A stretch of DNA of 64,000 nt from Rhizobacter sp. AJA081-3 (lineage in GTDB: Bacteria > Pseudomonadota > Gammaproteobacteria > Burkholderiales > Burkholderiaceae_C), in NCBI RefSeq assembly GCF_017795745.1, contig NZ_CP059067.1:3968001-4032000 (forward strand). Direction: 5' to 3'. The position numbers were made by a program, and so were the translations under genes. The notes under the pieces are model-generated. The model had not been told where the DNA came from, did not search any database, and worked only from the letters and a program-made list of their open reading frames with translations. Positions 53,532-62,715 of the stretch are shown piece by piece. Position 1 is the first letter of the stretch. Every line of letters begins with the position of its first letter.

Positions 53532-55640
53532 ATGGATGCGATCTCTCGCCTTCTTCAGCCCCGGAGCGTCGCCATCATCGGCGCCTCGGCCGACCCGACC
53601 AAGACCGCCGGCCGCCCCGTGGCCTACCTGCAGAAGCACGGCTATGCCGGGCAGATCCTGCCGGTGAATCCCAAGGCCGACCGCATCGGCGATCTGCCTT
53701 GCTACGCCGACATCGCCTCGCTGCCCGTGGTGCCCGACGTGGGCATCGTGCTGCTCGGCGCCGAGCGTGCGCATCTGGCCGTGCGTGACCTGGCCGCACG
53801 CGGCACCGCTGCCGCCATCGTGCTGGCCAGCGGCTACACCGAGACCGGCGAAGACGGCGCGCGCCGCCAGCGGCAACTGATCGAAGCGGCCGGCTCGATG
53901 CGCATCCTGGGGCCGAACACCATCGGCCTGGTGAACCTCACCGACAAGATCGTGCTGTCGGCCACCGGCGCCCTGGAGATGGACCACTTTCCCGTGGGCG
54001 GCATCGGTGTCGTGTCGCAGAGCGGCGGCATCCTCGGCTCGCTGCTGTCGCGTGCCTCGGCGCGCGGCATCGGCCTTTCCAAGCTGATCTCCACCAGCAA
54101 TGAAGTCGACCTGGAACTGGCCGACTTCATCGACCACCTGGCCGACGACGACGCCACCAAGGTCATCGCTCTCTACGTCGAGACGGTACGCAACCCACAG
54201 AAGTTCCGCGCCGCTGCGCTCAAGGCCGCCCGCGCAGGCAAGCCCGTCGTTGCCTTCAAGATCGGCCGCTCGGAAGCCGGCGCCGCCGCCGCGGTGTCGC
54301 ACACCGGCGCCATGGCCGGGGCCGACCGCATGTACGACGCGCTGTTTCGGCAGACCGGCGTGATCCGCGCACAGAGCTTCAGCGATTTGCTGGACATCCC
54401 CGTCGCACTGGCCACCGGCCGCAAGCTGCGCGGCAACCGCGTGGCCATCCTCACCTCCACCGGCGGAGCCGGCACGCTGGTCAGCGACGACCTCGGCCTG
54501 CACGGCTTCGACACCCCGCCACCCGACGCCGCCACCGCCGAGGCGCTGCGCGCCCTGCAGACCGGCAGCGAGGCGGTGCTCGACCGCAACCCCATCGACG
54601 TGACGCTGGCCGGCCTGCGGCCGGATCTGCTGCGTGGCGCCATCACCGCGCTGCTCGCCAGTCCCAGCTACGACGCGCTGACCATCATCGTCGGCTCGTC
54701 GAGCCTCGCGCAGCCGGAGCTGATGGCCGGCGCGATCCAGGACTGCCTGCCGCTGACCGACAAGCCGGTATTGGCCTACATCAGCCCGCATGCGCCCGAG
54801 GTCGGCGCGCTGCTGACCCAACGCGGCGTTCCTGCGTTCGCTGCCGCAGAGAGCTGCACCGCGGCCTTGGGTGCCATGCTCCAGGCCGGTCGTTTCGTCG
54901 CTCCCGACGAGTCGCAGACCGCGGTTCCGGCCGTGTCGGTGGACGACTTCACGCCGGGCTCGATGGACGAAGCACAGGCCAAGCAGCTCTTCGCACGCTT
55001 CGGCGTGCCCTGTGCAGGCGAAATCATCGTGCGTTCTCCGACTGAAGCCGAGGCGGCTGCGCGCAAGCTGTCGGGTCCGAGCGGTGGGCGCGTGGTGCTG
55101 AAGATCCTGTCTTCGCAAATCACGCACAAGAGCGATGTCGGCGGCGTGGCTGTCGGCCTGACTGCCGAGACCGTGGGATCGCGCCTGACGCAGATGGCAT
55201 CCGAGGTCGAGACCAAGGCCGGTGTGCGCCCGCAGCGTTACCTGGTGCAGGAAATGGTCGGCGGCGGGACCGAACTCATCCTCGGCATGCACCGCGACCC
55301 TTTGGGCACGGCCATCCTGCTGGGCATGGGCGGCGTCACGGCGGAACTGTTCAAGGACACGACGATGCGCCTGCTACCGGCCGACGCCAACGGACTCGCG
55401 ACGCTCAGCCGCGCCGAGGCCCTGAGCATGGCGAAGGACCTGAAGACCTGGCCGCTGCTGGACGGATTCCGCGGGCGAGCCAAGGCCGACGTGGAAGCAC
55501 TGGTCGACGCCATCGTGGCCTTCTCGCGCATGGCCGCGCAGCTGGGCGAGCGCCTGGTCGAAGCCGAGATCAATCCGGTCTTCGTGCTGCCGCAAGGGCA
55601 AGGCGTGCGCGCCGCCGACGGCGTGGTCGTGCTGGCCTGA
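53532..55640 (+). CDS. Acyl-CoA synthetase, ADP(NDP)-forming
   Basis: This is a 702-aa protein. The ATG at 53532 has AGGAG 8 bases upstream; the longer open frame upstream is the shadow of the hydratase gene. Domains in order are a CoA-binding Rossmann domain (PRSVAIIGASADPTKTAGRP), a succinyl-CoA-ligase-like domain with the phospho-histidine loop AVSHTGAMAGADRMYDALF, and a C-terminal ATP-grasp domain (about 475-702, KQLFARFGVPCAGE, VVLKILSSQITHKSDVGG). It activates a carboxylic acid to its CoA thioester with ADP and phosphate as products. In this operon it supplies the substrate for beta-oxidation. Confidence 0.93.
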   Translation: MDAISRLLQPRSVAIIGASADPTKTAGRPVAYLQKHGYAGQILPVNPKADRIGDLPCYADIASLPVVPDVGIVLLGAERAHLAVRDLAARGTAAAIVLASGYTETGEDGARRQRQLIEAAGSMRILGPNTIGLVNLTDKIVLSATGALEMDHFPVGGIGVVSQSGGILGSLLSRASARGIGLSKLISTSNEVDLELADFIDHLADDDATKVIALYVETVRNPQKFRAAALKAARAGKPVVAFKIGRSEAGAAAAVSHTGAMAGADRMYDALFRQTGVIRAQSFSDLLDIPVALATGRKLRGNRVAILTSTGGAGTLVSDDLGLHGFDTPPPDAATAEALRALQTGSEAVLDRNPIDVTLAGLRPDLLRGAITALLASPSYDALTIIVGSSSLAQPELMAGAIQDCLPLTDKPVLAYISPHAPEVGALLTQRGVPAFAAAESCTAALGAMLQAGRFVAPDESQTAVPAVSVDDFTPGSMDEAQAKQLFARFGVPCAGEIIVRSPTEAEAAARKLSGPSGGRVVLKILSSQITHKSDVGGVAVGLTAETVGSRLTQMASEVETKAGVRPQRYLVQEMVGGGTELILGMHRDPLGTAILLGMGGVTAELFKDTTMRLLPADANGLATLSRAEALSMAKDLKTWPLLDGFRGRAKADVEALVDAIVAFSRMAAQLGERLVEAEINPVFVLPQGQGVRAADGVVVLA

Positions 55641-55649
55641 GGGACAGTG

Positions 55650-57707
55650 ATGCGGCAGCAGCGCGTGCGCCTCGAGCGTGACGGTGACATCGCCGTCATC
55701 GTCATCGACAACCCGCCCATCAACGCCGGCTCGGCGGCGGTGCGTGAAGGCCTGATGGCCGCCATCGCGACCCTCAAGTCGGATGCCAGCCTGCAGGGAG
55801 CCGTGCTCATCGGTGCCGGCAACACCTTCATCGCGGGCTCCGATCTGCGCGAATTCGGCCAGCCCCTGGCCGAGCCCCAATTGCCCACCGTGATCAAGGC
55901 CATCGAAGACTGCAGCAAGCCCGTGGTGGCGGCGCTGCACGGCGCAGCTCTCGGCGGAGGCTTCGAGCTGGCCCTGGGCTGCGATGCCCGTATCGCAGCG
56001 CCCGGCACCGTGGTGGGCCTGCCGGAAGTGACGCTGGGCATCATCCCTGGTGCCGGCGGCACGCAGCGGTTGCCGCGCATCGTGGGCATCCCGCGCGCCA
56101 TCGCCATGATCTGCAGCGGCGAGCGTGTGGGCAGTGCTGCGGCCCTGGCCGCAGGTTTGATCGACGCCGAAGCGGAAGGCGACTTGCGCGCTGCGGCGGT
56201 GGGCCATGCGCGCCAGCTGACCGGCCGCAAGCAGCGCCTGCGCGACCGTGCAGTGCCAGCGGCAGGTGCCAGCGCCATCGCCGACGCCTCGGCCGCCGCG
56301 CTCAAGGCCGGCAAGCGCCGGCCCCAGGTGCAGGCCGCCATCGACGCCATCGTGGCCACGGCCAGCGTCGCCATCGACGACGGCCTGGCCGACGAACGTG
56401 CCGTCTTCCAGCGACTGCGCGTGTCACGCGAAGCCTTAGCACTGCGCCACCAGTTCTTCGCCGAACGCGACAGCGCCAAGCATCCGACATTGGAGGCTGC
56501 GAAGCCGCGCGACATCCGGCACATCGCCGTCATCGGCGCCGGCACCATGGGCTCCGGCATCGCCATCGCCGCGCTGGACGCCGGATACGAGGTGCTGTTG
56601 CTGGAGCAGGAAGCGGCGGCGCTGGAACGGGGCGCGACCCGCATCCACGAGCACTACGCCAGCCGTGTCAAGGGCGGCAAGATCAATGCCGCCGTGGCGG
56701 CGGCCTGCGAGGCCCGCCTCACCACCAGCCTGGACTGGCCGCGCATCGCCGAGGCCGACCTGGTCATCGAGGCCGTGTTCGAGGAGTTGGGCGTCAAGCA
56801 GCAGGTCTTCCAGCGCATCGACGCGCTGTCCCGACCCGGCGCCGTGCTGGCATCGAACACGTCCTATCTCGACCTCGACGCGATCGCTGCGGCAACCTCG
56901 CGCCCGCAGGACGTCATCGGCCTGCACTTCTTCAGCCCGGCCAACGTGATGAAGCTGATGGAGATCGTGCGCGGCAAGGCCTCGGCGCCTGACGCCCTGG
57001 CCACCGGCCTGGCCGTCGGCCGCAAGCTGAAGAAGCTGCCGGTACTCACTGGCAATGCCTTCGGCTTCGTCGGCAATCGCCTGTATGCCGCCTACCGCCG
57101 TCAGTGCGAGTTCATGGTGGAAGAAGGCGCCTCCCCGGAACAGGTGGACGCCGCCCTGGAGGCGTTCGGCTTTGCCATGGGCCCCTTCGCCGTGGCGGAC
57201 CTGTCGGGCCTGGACATTGCCTGGCGCATGCGCCAGGCGCAGGTGGCCACGCGAGATCCGGCGGCGCGCTACGTGCACATCGCAGACCGCCTGTGCGAAA
57301 CCGGCCGTCTGGGCCGCAAGACCGGCGCCGGTTATTACCGGTACCCCGAAGGCGCGTCGCGCCCGCAGGTGGATCCCGCCGTGGCCGCGTTGATCGCGAA
57401 GGCGCGCAGCGACAAGGGCATCGCGCCCCGAGAACTGGTTGCCGAAGAGATCCAGCGCCTGGTGATGCTGACACTGGTCAATGAAGCCGCGCTGCTGCTG
57501 GCCGAAGGCGTTGCCGAGCGGGCTACCGATGTCGACGTGGTGCTGGTCAACGGCTACGGCTTCCCGCGCTGGGAAGGCGGGCCGGTGTTCTGGGCCCGCG
57601 AGCGAGGTGCCGAAGCGCTGCGAGCCGACCTCGACGAATTGGGAGCCTTGAGCGGACCGGGGTTCGTGCGTGGCGATGTCAATCAACTGCTCGACACGAA
57701 AGCCTGA
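55650..57707 (+). CDS. Bifunctional enoyl-CoA hydratase / 3-hydroxyacyl-CoA dehydrogenase (FadB/FadJ-like)
   Basis: This is a 685-aa protein. The ATG at 55650, or a GTG immediately before it, starts the protein 9 bases after the previous stop. Residues 1-190 are a crotonase (GNTFIAGSDLREF, HGAALGGGFELALGCDAR, GIIPGAGGTQRLPR). Residues 290-470 are an NAD-binding dehydrogenase (HIAVIGAGTMGSGIAIAAL, ASNTSYLDLDAI, IGLHFFSPANVMKLMEIVRG). Two helical dehydrogenase C-terminal domains follow (GNRLYAAYRRQCEFMVEEGA and later NGYGFPRWEGGPVFWA). It catalyses two steps of beta-oxidation. Confidence 0.95.
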   Translation: MRQQRVRLERDGDIAVIVIDNPPINAGSAAVREGLMAAIATLKSDASLQGAVLIGAGNTFIAGSDLREFGQPLAEPQLPTVIKAIEDCSKPVVAALHGAALGGGFELALGCDARIAAPGTVVGLPEVTLGIIPGAGGTQRLPRIVGIPRAIAMICSGERVGSAAALAAGLIDAEAEGDLRAAAVGHARQLTGRKQRLRDRAVPAAGASAIADASAAALKAGKRRPQVQAAIDAIVATASVAIDDGLADERAVFQRLRVSREALALRHQFFAERDSAKHPTLEAAKPRDIRHIAVIGAGTMGSGIAIAALDAGYEVLLLEQEAAALERGATRIHEHYASRVKGGKINAAVAAACEARLTTSLDWPRIAEADLVIEAVFEELGVKQQVFQRIDALSRPGAVLASNTSYLDLDAIAAATSRPQDVIGLHFFSPANVMKLMEIVRGKASAPDALATGLAVGRKLKKLPVLTGNAFGFVGNRLYAAYRRQCEFMVEEGASPEQVDAALEAFGFAMGPFAVADLSGLDIAWRMRQAQVATRDPAARYVHIADRLCETGRLGRKTGAGYYRYPEGASRPQVDPAVAALIAKARSDKGIAPRELVAEEIQRLVMLTLVNEAALLLAEGVAERATDVDVVLVNGYGFPRWEGGPVFWARERGAEALRADLDELGALSGPGFVRGDVNQLLDTKA

Positions 57708-57708
57708 G

Positions 57709-59037
57709 ATGCTGGCCACCCAAGTCTTCGCGCGCTTCGCACACGAGGCGTCCCGGCGCGCGCTGCCGTCCGAGGTGCTGCACCACGCGCAGCGCGCCGT
57801 GATCGACTGGTATGCCTCGCTCTATCCTGGCCTGGCCATGCCGGCGGTTCAGGTGCTGGAAGCCACGCTGGCCGAAGACCTGGACCGAGGTCATGCGCGC
57901 CTGGCGCTCGGCCGCGCAGCCACACCGCGCGCGGCAGCCCTGATCAACGGCACGGCGGCCCATGCCGCCGAGGTGGACGACAGTTTCCGCGATGCGATGT
58001 ACCACCCGGGAGCCGCGACCATTGCGGCGGCGCTTGCGGCCGCACAGGCCACGAAGGCAACCGGCCTCGACTTCCTGCGTGCGGTGGTCCTCGGCTATGA
58101 GGTCTCCACGCGCATTGGCGTGGTGATGGGCCGGCCTCACTACAGGTTCTGGCACAACACCGGGACGATGGGCAGCTTCGGCGCCGCCGCGGCGGCAGGC
58201 AGTGTGATGCGTCTGGATGAAGACAGCTTCGCGCAGGCCCTGGCCCTGGCTGCCACGTTCACCGCCGGGCTGCAGCAGTCCTTCCGGACCGAGGCCATGG
58301 CCAAGCCCCTGCATGCAGGCCGCGCGGCCGAGGCCGGCGTGCTGGCCGCGCAACTGGCGGCGCGCGGCATGCGCAGTTCACTGGACGTTCTGGAAGGCGA
58401 GTCCGGCCTCGGCCACGCGATGAGCAACGGCCCCGACTGGTCGCAGGTCGGCGCCACCCTGGGCAGCGACTGGCACATCACCCGACTGACCTTCAAGAAC
58501 CACATCGGCTGCGGCCACACGTTCGCGGCCATCGACGGCGCGCTGGCTCTGCAGCGGGTGCACGGCTTTTCCCACGCCGACATCGAGTCCATGCATCTGG
58601 GGGTCTACCAGCCGACGCTGGACATCGCGCCGCACGTGGATCCACAGAATGCGGACCAGGCCCGCTTCAGCCTGCACTACATGGTGGCCTCGGCGCTGGT
58701 GCACGGCAGCGTGCGCCTGTCCGCCTATGAGCCGGCGCGCCTGAATGACCCGGCCACGCGAGCGCTGATGCAACGCATCACCAAGTCGCTCGATCCGGAG
58801 GTCGACGCCGGGTTCCCGGGTCGGCGCGCCGCCCGCGTGTCGATCACGCTGCTCGATGGCCGCCGGCTGTCCCATCTGCAACCGGACCGCAAGGGCGACC
58901 CCGAACTGCCCCTGAGCGATGCCGACCTGGAAGGCAAGCTGCTCGAACTGGCGGCACCCGTCATCGGTGAAGTCGAGGCGCGCGCGCTGCTCGCGCGAAT
59001 CTGGGCCTTGCCCACCAACGCCACACTACCCACGTGA
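57709..59037 (+). CDS. MmgE/PrpD family protein
   Basis: This is a 442-aa protein. The ATG at 57709 follows the previous stop by one base. Family features include ALINGTAAHAAEVDDSFRDA, MGSFGAAAAAGSVMRLDED, MAKPLHAGRAAEAGVLAAQL and a later KNHIGCGHTFAAIDGA. Relatives dehydrate 2-methylcitrate or isomerise itaconate- or malonate-type acids. The position between the dehydrogenase and thiolase genes suggests action on a branched or dicarboxylic intermediate. The exact reaction is not deducible. Confidence 0.92.
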   Translation: MLATQVFARFAHEASRRALPSEVLHHAQRAVIDWYASLYPGLAMPAVQVLEATLAEDLDRGHARLALGRAATPRAAALINGTAAHAAEVDDSFRDAMYHPGAATIAAALAAAQATKATGLDFLRAVVLGYEVSTRIGVVMGRPHYRFWHNTGTMGSFGAAAAAGSVMRLDEDSFAQALALAATFTAGLQQSFRTEAMAKPLHAGRAAEAGVLAAQLAARGMRSSLDVLEGESGLGHAMSNGPDWSQVGATLGSDWHITRLTFKNHIGCGHTFAAIDGALALQRVHGFSHADIESMHLGVYQPTLDIAPHVDPQNADQARFSLHYMVASALVHGSVRLSAYEPARLNDPATRALMQRITKSLDPEVDAGFPGRRAARVSITLLDGRRLSHLQPDRKGDPELPLSDADLEGKLLELAAPVIGEVEARALLARIWALPTNATLPT

Positions 59038-59047
59038 GCCTGCCGCC

Positions 59048-60253
59048 ATGAGCCAACACGCCTACATCTGCGACGCCGTTCGAACCCCCTTCGGCCGTTA
59101 CGGCGGCGAGCTCTCGAGCGTCCGCGCCGATGACCTGGGTGCCGTGCCGCTGGCTGCGCTGATGGCGCGAAATCCCGGTGTCGACTGGCAAGCCGTCACC
59201 GACGTGATCTACGGCTGCGCCAACCAGGCCGGCGAAGACAACCGCAACGTCGCGCGCATGAGCGCCTTGCTGGCAGGCCTGCCGCTGGAAGTGCCGGGAT
59301 CCACCGTGAACCGACTCTGCGGGTCCGGACTGGACGCGCTGGGCACCGCCGCCCGTGCAATCCGGGCCGGCGATGCCGAGCTGATGATTGCCGGCGGCGT
59401 CGAGAGCATGTCGCGCGCACCGTTCGTGATGCCCAAGGCAGAGAGCGCCTTCTCGCGCGCTAATCGGGTCGAGGACACCACCATCGGATGGCGATTTGTC
59501 AACCGATTGATGAAGGAGCGCTACGGCGTGGACTCGATGCCCGAGACCGCCGAGAACGTGGCCACGGAGTTCAGGATCGAACGCGATGCCCAGGACCGCA
59601 TGGCCCTCGCCTCGCAACAACGGGCCGTGGCGGCGCAGAAGCGAGGGTACTTCGATGCCGAAATCGTTTCGGTGTCGATACCGCAGAAGAAAGGCGAGGC
59701 GATCGTCGTCTCGAAGGACGAACACCCCCGTGACACGAACCTTGAGGCCCTCGCAAGACTCAAGGGCGTCGTTCGTCCCGACGGGACCGTGACAGCGGGC
59801 AATGCCTCCGGCGTCAATGACGGCGCCTGCGCAATGCTGCTGGCCAGCGAGGCAGCGGCGAGCCGACATGGCCTGACCCCGCGCGCCCGTGTCGTCGGCA
59901 TGGCCACGGCCGGCGTGCCACCTCGCATCATGGGCATGGGGCCGGCGCCTGCGACGCGCAAGGTGCTGGCACTCACGGGCCTGACGCTCACGCAACTCGA
60001 CGTGATCGAACTGAACGAGGCATTCGCCGCCCAGGGCCTGGCGGTCCTGCGCGACCTGGGCCTGCGCGACGATGACCCGCGAGTCAATCCGAACGGTGGC
60101 GCGATTGCACTGGGCCACCCGCTGGGCGCATCCGGGGCGCGGCTGGCGACGACGGCGGTCAACCAGCTCCACGCAACCGGGGGTCGCTACGCGCTGGTCA
60201 CGATGTGCATCGGCGTCGGCCAGGGCATCGCGGTCGTGCTCGAGCGCGCCTGA
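59048..60253 (+). CDS. pcaF: Thiolase, 3-oxoadipyl-CoA thiolase-like
   Basis: This is a 401-aa protein from the ATG at 59048. The sequence matches the PcaF/PaaJ subgroup closely: AVRTPFGRYGGELSSVRADD, VIYGCANQAGEDNRNVARMS and DTTIGWRFVNRLMKERYGVD. The nucleophile Cys is in NRLCGSGLDALGTA, His in GGAIALGHPLGASGARL, and the second Cys in MCIGVGQG. It cleaves a 3-oxoacyl-CoA; subgroup members cleave 3-oxoadipyl-CoA to succinyl-CoA and acetyl-CoA. This points to a dicarboxylic acid as the operon substrate. Confidence 0.9.
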   Translation: MSQHAYICDAVRTPFGRYGGELSSVRADDLGAVPLAALMARNPGVDWQAVTDVIYGCANQAGEDNRNVARMSALLAGLPLEVPGSTVNRLCGSGLDALGTAARAIRAGDAELMIAGGVESMSRAPFVMPKAESAFSRANRVEDTTIGWRFVNRLMKERYGVDSMPETAENVATEFRIERDAQDRMALASQQRAVAAQKRGYFDAEIVSVSIPQKKGEAIVVSKDEHPRDTNLEALARLKGVVRPDGTVTAGNASGVNDGACAMLLASEAAASRHGLTPRARVVGMATAGVPPRIMGMGPAPATRKVLALTGLTLTQLDVIELNEAFAAQGLAVLRDLGLRDDDPRVNPNGGAIALGHPLGASGARLATTAVNQLHATGGRYALVTMCIGVGQGIAVVLERA

Positions 60254-60264
60254 GCGAGCCGACC

Positions 60265-60720
60265 ATGGAAAGCCATCACCTCGAAATGACGGTGCTGATG
60301 ACGCCGGACATGGCCAACTTCTCCGGCAACGTGCACGGCGGCACGCTGCTGAAGCTGCTTGATCAGGTGGCCTACGCCTGTGCCAGCCGCTATGCCGGTC
60401 GCTACGTGGTCACGTTATCGGTCGACCAGGTGCTGTTCCGGCAGGCCATCCATGTCGGCGAGTTGGTGACCTTCCTGGCTTCGGTCAACCACACCGGGCG
60501 CACATCGATGGAAGTCGGCATCAAGGTGCTGGCCGAAGACATCCCGAGCCGACGGCAGCGTCACGTCAACAGCTGCTATTTCACGATGGTAGCGGTCGAG
60601 GACGGCAAGCCAGTGACGATCCCCGAGCTGGCACTCGTCACGGAAGTTCAGGCGCGGCGCCATCGCGAGGCGGAGCTGCGCAAGCGCGCGCGTCTGGAAC
60701 TCAGCAAGCAACTCGAGTGA
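60265..60720 (+). CDS. Acyl-CoA thioesterase (hotdog fold, YciA-like)
   Basis: This is a 151-aa protein from the ATG at 60265. Hotdog-fold marks are VLMTPDMANFSGNVHGGTLL and KLLDQVAYACASRYAG with the catalytic Asp, then GELVTFLASVNHTGRTSMEV. It hydrolyses acyl-CoA esters and could release stalled intermediates and free CoA. It is the last gene of the catabolic operon, 11 bases after the thiolase. Confidence 0.92.
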   Translation: MESHHLEMTVLMTPDMANFSGNVHGGTLLKLLDQVAYACASRYAGRYVVTLSVDQVLFRQAIHVGELVTFLASVNHTGRTSMEVGIKVLAEDIPSRRQRHVNSCYFTMVAVEDGKPVTIPELALVTEVQARRHREAELRKRARLELSKQLE

Positions 60721-61065
60721 CCTGCACCGAGCTGACTCGCAGAAGCGGTCATTTGCGGTGCCAAGGGCAGGAAGAACGAGACGAGAAAGATGTCGTCCAG
60801 GCTCGCCAGTTCATCAACAGCCGGGCGCAACCATGCCATGTCGAGCGCGGGCTTCGTACCCGGGCGCTAAGCGGTGACCGACCGCTTCGCTATGGGTCCA
60901 CCGACTGCCTTGGGTCGAAAGATCCACTTCGCGATTTGGAAGAGCGGACGCTCAACCAGAGCCCAAGCATTGGGTATCTTCAGATCCCGAGTTCCCTCAG
61001 TCTGAGCTGCTGGAGCGAGCTGGTTCAGCGAGACCACCTTGCCCAAGCGGACCAATGAAAGCATA
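60721..61065. other. Intergenic region after the catabolic operon
   Basis: These 345 bases contain no supported gene. A 7-bp hairpin, AAGCGGT-GACCG-ACCGCTT (60869-60887), lies 150 bases after the operon; without a T-run it is a weak terminator candidate. Confidence 0.45.
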
Positions 61066-61081
61066 CTGTACGTGCATACAG
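61066..61081 (+). promoter_or_regulatory. LexA (SOS) box
   Basis: CTGTACGTGCATACAG fits the CTGT-N8-ACAG LexA operator used by proteobacteria, with flanking TA and TG. It ends 9 bases before the ATG at 61091, so LexA bound here would block transcription of that gene. Confidence 0.8.
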
Positions 61082-61090
61082 TGCTCTTTC

Positions 61091-61348
61091 ATGGATGACC
61101 TCCGAACCCTCGCCGAACAGTTCCGCATACCGCTGCCAGCCGCACAGCGACTGGCTGCGGCAGTCGCTGAACGCTGTGCGCTGGTCGCCAATCGGTTCGA
61201 GCCGGGCAGCGACGTCGTCGATCTGGGGATCGTTGAGGCAATCGGAGCTGAGATTGGCGCAGCCATCTTGGCGGAGTTCCCTGAGCCTGATCCGCCGGCA
61301 GCGGTTGACCCATCCAGGCTCGGTATCGGCGGACCCCGTCGCCCCTAG
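61091..61348 (+). CDS. Small SOS-controlled protein of unknown function
   Basis: This is an 85-aa protein. The ATG at 61091 is preferred over an ATG at 61055, which lies upstream of the LexA box and would put the box inside the gene. The sequence MDDLRTLAEQFRIPLPAAQR, then VAERCALVANRFEPGSDVVD and EAIGAEIGAAILAEFPE is acidic and helical, with no recognised domain. No Shine-Dalgarno site is visible, so a very short leader or leaderless message is possible. Control by LexA implies a role in DNA damage or in element mobility. Confidence 0.65.
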   Translation: MDDLRTLAEQFRIPLPAAQRLAAAVAERCALVANRFEPGSDVVDLGIVEAIGAEIGAAILAEFPEPDPPAAVDPSRLGIGGPRRP

Positions 61349-61447
61349 CGAGTCGTCTGGTCAATCGTTCTGACGACTTCTACTGAGAACCGCGGATGCC
61401 ACGGAAGGTCTCCTTGGGCGATACTTTTGTGCCCTTGGGAACCCGAC

Positions 61448-61699
61448 ATGATCAAGCCACCGCGCCCCGGAGAGCAACTCCGAGCCATGGTTCAAGTCAG
61501 GCTGATCGCTCAGCCCGAAGTACAGCGGCGCATCGCCGAGTCTCCACGCAATGCTCCAGTGGTGGGTCCAGCGAAGCGACATGAACTCGACGACAAGGGC
61601 CGGTCATGGGACATCGAAGAGCTTTCGGGCGGTGCCGGCCTCGAGCGCACCTTCCGCACCATCGTTGACAGCTTGCGAGACGCCTACGACCTCGACTAG
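61448..61699 (+). CDS. Small hypothetical protein
   Basis: This is an 83-aa protein. The ATG at 61448 has a GGGA ribosome site; the frame is open to 61427. The sequence (EQLRAMVQVRLIAQPEVQRR, then HELDDKGRSWDIEELSGGAG) looks like a coded, soluble protein with no known motif. Its 3-prime end overlaps that of the convergent gene at 61696 by four bases. Confidence 0.5.
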   Translation: MIKPPRPGEQLRAMVQVRLIAQPEVQRRIAESPRNAPVVGPAKRHELDDKGRSWDIEELSGGAGLERTFRTIVDSLRDAYDLD

Positions 61700-61995
61700 C
61701 GGTAGGGCCCGTACCAGCCAATCCACTCGGGGCCAGGCTTCGAGGCTTCGCCGTAGGTACTCTGGTCGATTCGGCTCATGATCTGGCTCCGAATCGCAAG
61801 TTCAACGGGCACTCCCTCGGGGTCGAGCGAGACCGTCCCGTCGAAATGACCGAGCCCGCCGACCCAACCCGGACAGTGCTCCGAGATGACAGCGGTGTAG
61901 AAGACTTCGGTGTCACTCACCGGGCCATAGGCTGCCCAATAGATGACCTCGCGCCCGGTGCCTGCCTGCTTGTGTCGGCCACCAAGGTTTGCCAT
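61696..61995 (-). CDS. Small hypothetical protein
   Basis: This is a 99-aa protein. The ATG at 61995 (MANLGGRHKQAGTGREVIYW) is preceded by AGGATCG. It is rich in Gly, Trp and Tyr (GHFDGTVSLDPEGVPVELAI, GPEWIGWYGPYR). No family is recognised. It is convergent with the 61448 gene. Confidence 0.55.
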   Translation of the reverse strand: MANLGGRHKQAGTGREVIYWAAYGPVSDTEVFYTAVISEHCPGWVGGLGHFDGTVSLDPEGVPVELAIRSQIMSRIDQSTYGEASKPGPEWIGWYGPYR

Positions 61996-62070
61996 GTGAG
62001 CGATCCTATCGTTTCCGCATAGGAGCGGCACACAAGTTCGGAGCCCCGAACTTCGAACTTGCGCCGCAAC

Positions 62071-62523
62071 TCACTGTGCGTCTTTGCAGGCCGCGCACCG
62101 AACCTTCCACCATCCCGATCTTTGGAGGACTCCTGGTGCGCCGCAGCGTTCACAGATGTGGGCACTATCCGTTTCTGCCCTCGCCACTCGCTCCCTCAGT
62201 TTCACGAAGAGCTCATCGACATCATGTGGCGGGATCTGGATTCGCTTGGTTCCATCGGGGAGGAAGAGATCTGCGTTGATCGTCTTCCTGCCGTCCACCT
62301 GGTAGTAGAAGCGCAGAGTGCCGAACTTCTCCTTCAGCTGCAGGATCCTGAAATCGTGCTCGTCGCCGATTAGGGCGTCGATGTCGCGGACCAGTTCTCG
62401 CACCAACGAAACCCATCCGCGGGACAGGTAGGAACCTGAGGGTTGTAGGCCCTTGAAGACCCGCGGGAACTCGTTCACCAGTTGCGCCAGCGCTTCAGGC
62501 TCCTGGTCATCCGTCTCATCCAT
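62071..62523 (-). CDS. Hypothetical protein with C-terminal zinc ribbon
   Basis: This is a 150-aa protein. The ATG at 62523 has a strong GAAGGAG site. Residues 15-110 (GWVSLVRELVRDIDALIGDE, LQLKEKFGTLRFYYQVDG) are a small alpha/beta domain seen in phage-related hypothetical proteins. The tail CERCGAPGVLQRSGWWKVRC, then AAC is a four-Cys zinc ribbon. The function is unknown. Confidence 0.75.
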   Translation of the reverse strand: MDETDDQEPEALAQLVNEFPRVFKGLQPSGSYLSRGWVSLVRELVRDIDALIGDEHDFRILQLKEKFGTLRFYYQVDGRKTINADLFLPDGTKRIQIPPHDVDELFVKLRERVARAETDSAHICERCGAPGVLQRSGWWKVRCAACKDAQ

Positions 62524-62715
62524 GATCGTTCTCCTTCAATTCTGCGATGGGTCATTTCGACCCCGGTTTTGTGTCGCGCAACCGCGCGAAGACCAAGGCG
62601 GCTTGGCCTATGTGCACTGGCCAGCGTAGGAGATTGGGTCGAGACGAAATCGGTGGAATGCGGTCGCACCGCCGGCATTGATCGCGAGTCACCCATTCAG
62701 TGCGCGCGCCGCCCA

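Noticed and set aside
53454-55292. 612-codon minus-strand frame opposite the acyl-CoA synthetase
   Set aside because: His/Gln/Gly-rich antisense frame typical of GC-rich genes; the plus strand has all conserved synthetase motifs.
56436-57719. 427-codon minus-strand frame opposite the hydratase/dehydrogenase
   Set aside because: Antisense shadow of a gene with complete catalytic motifs.
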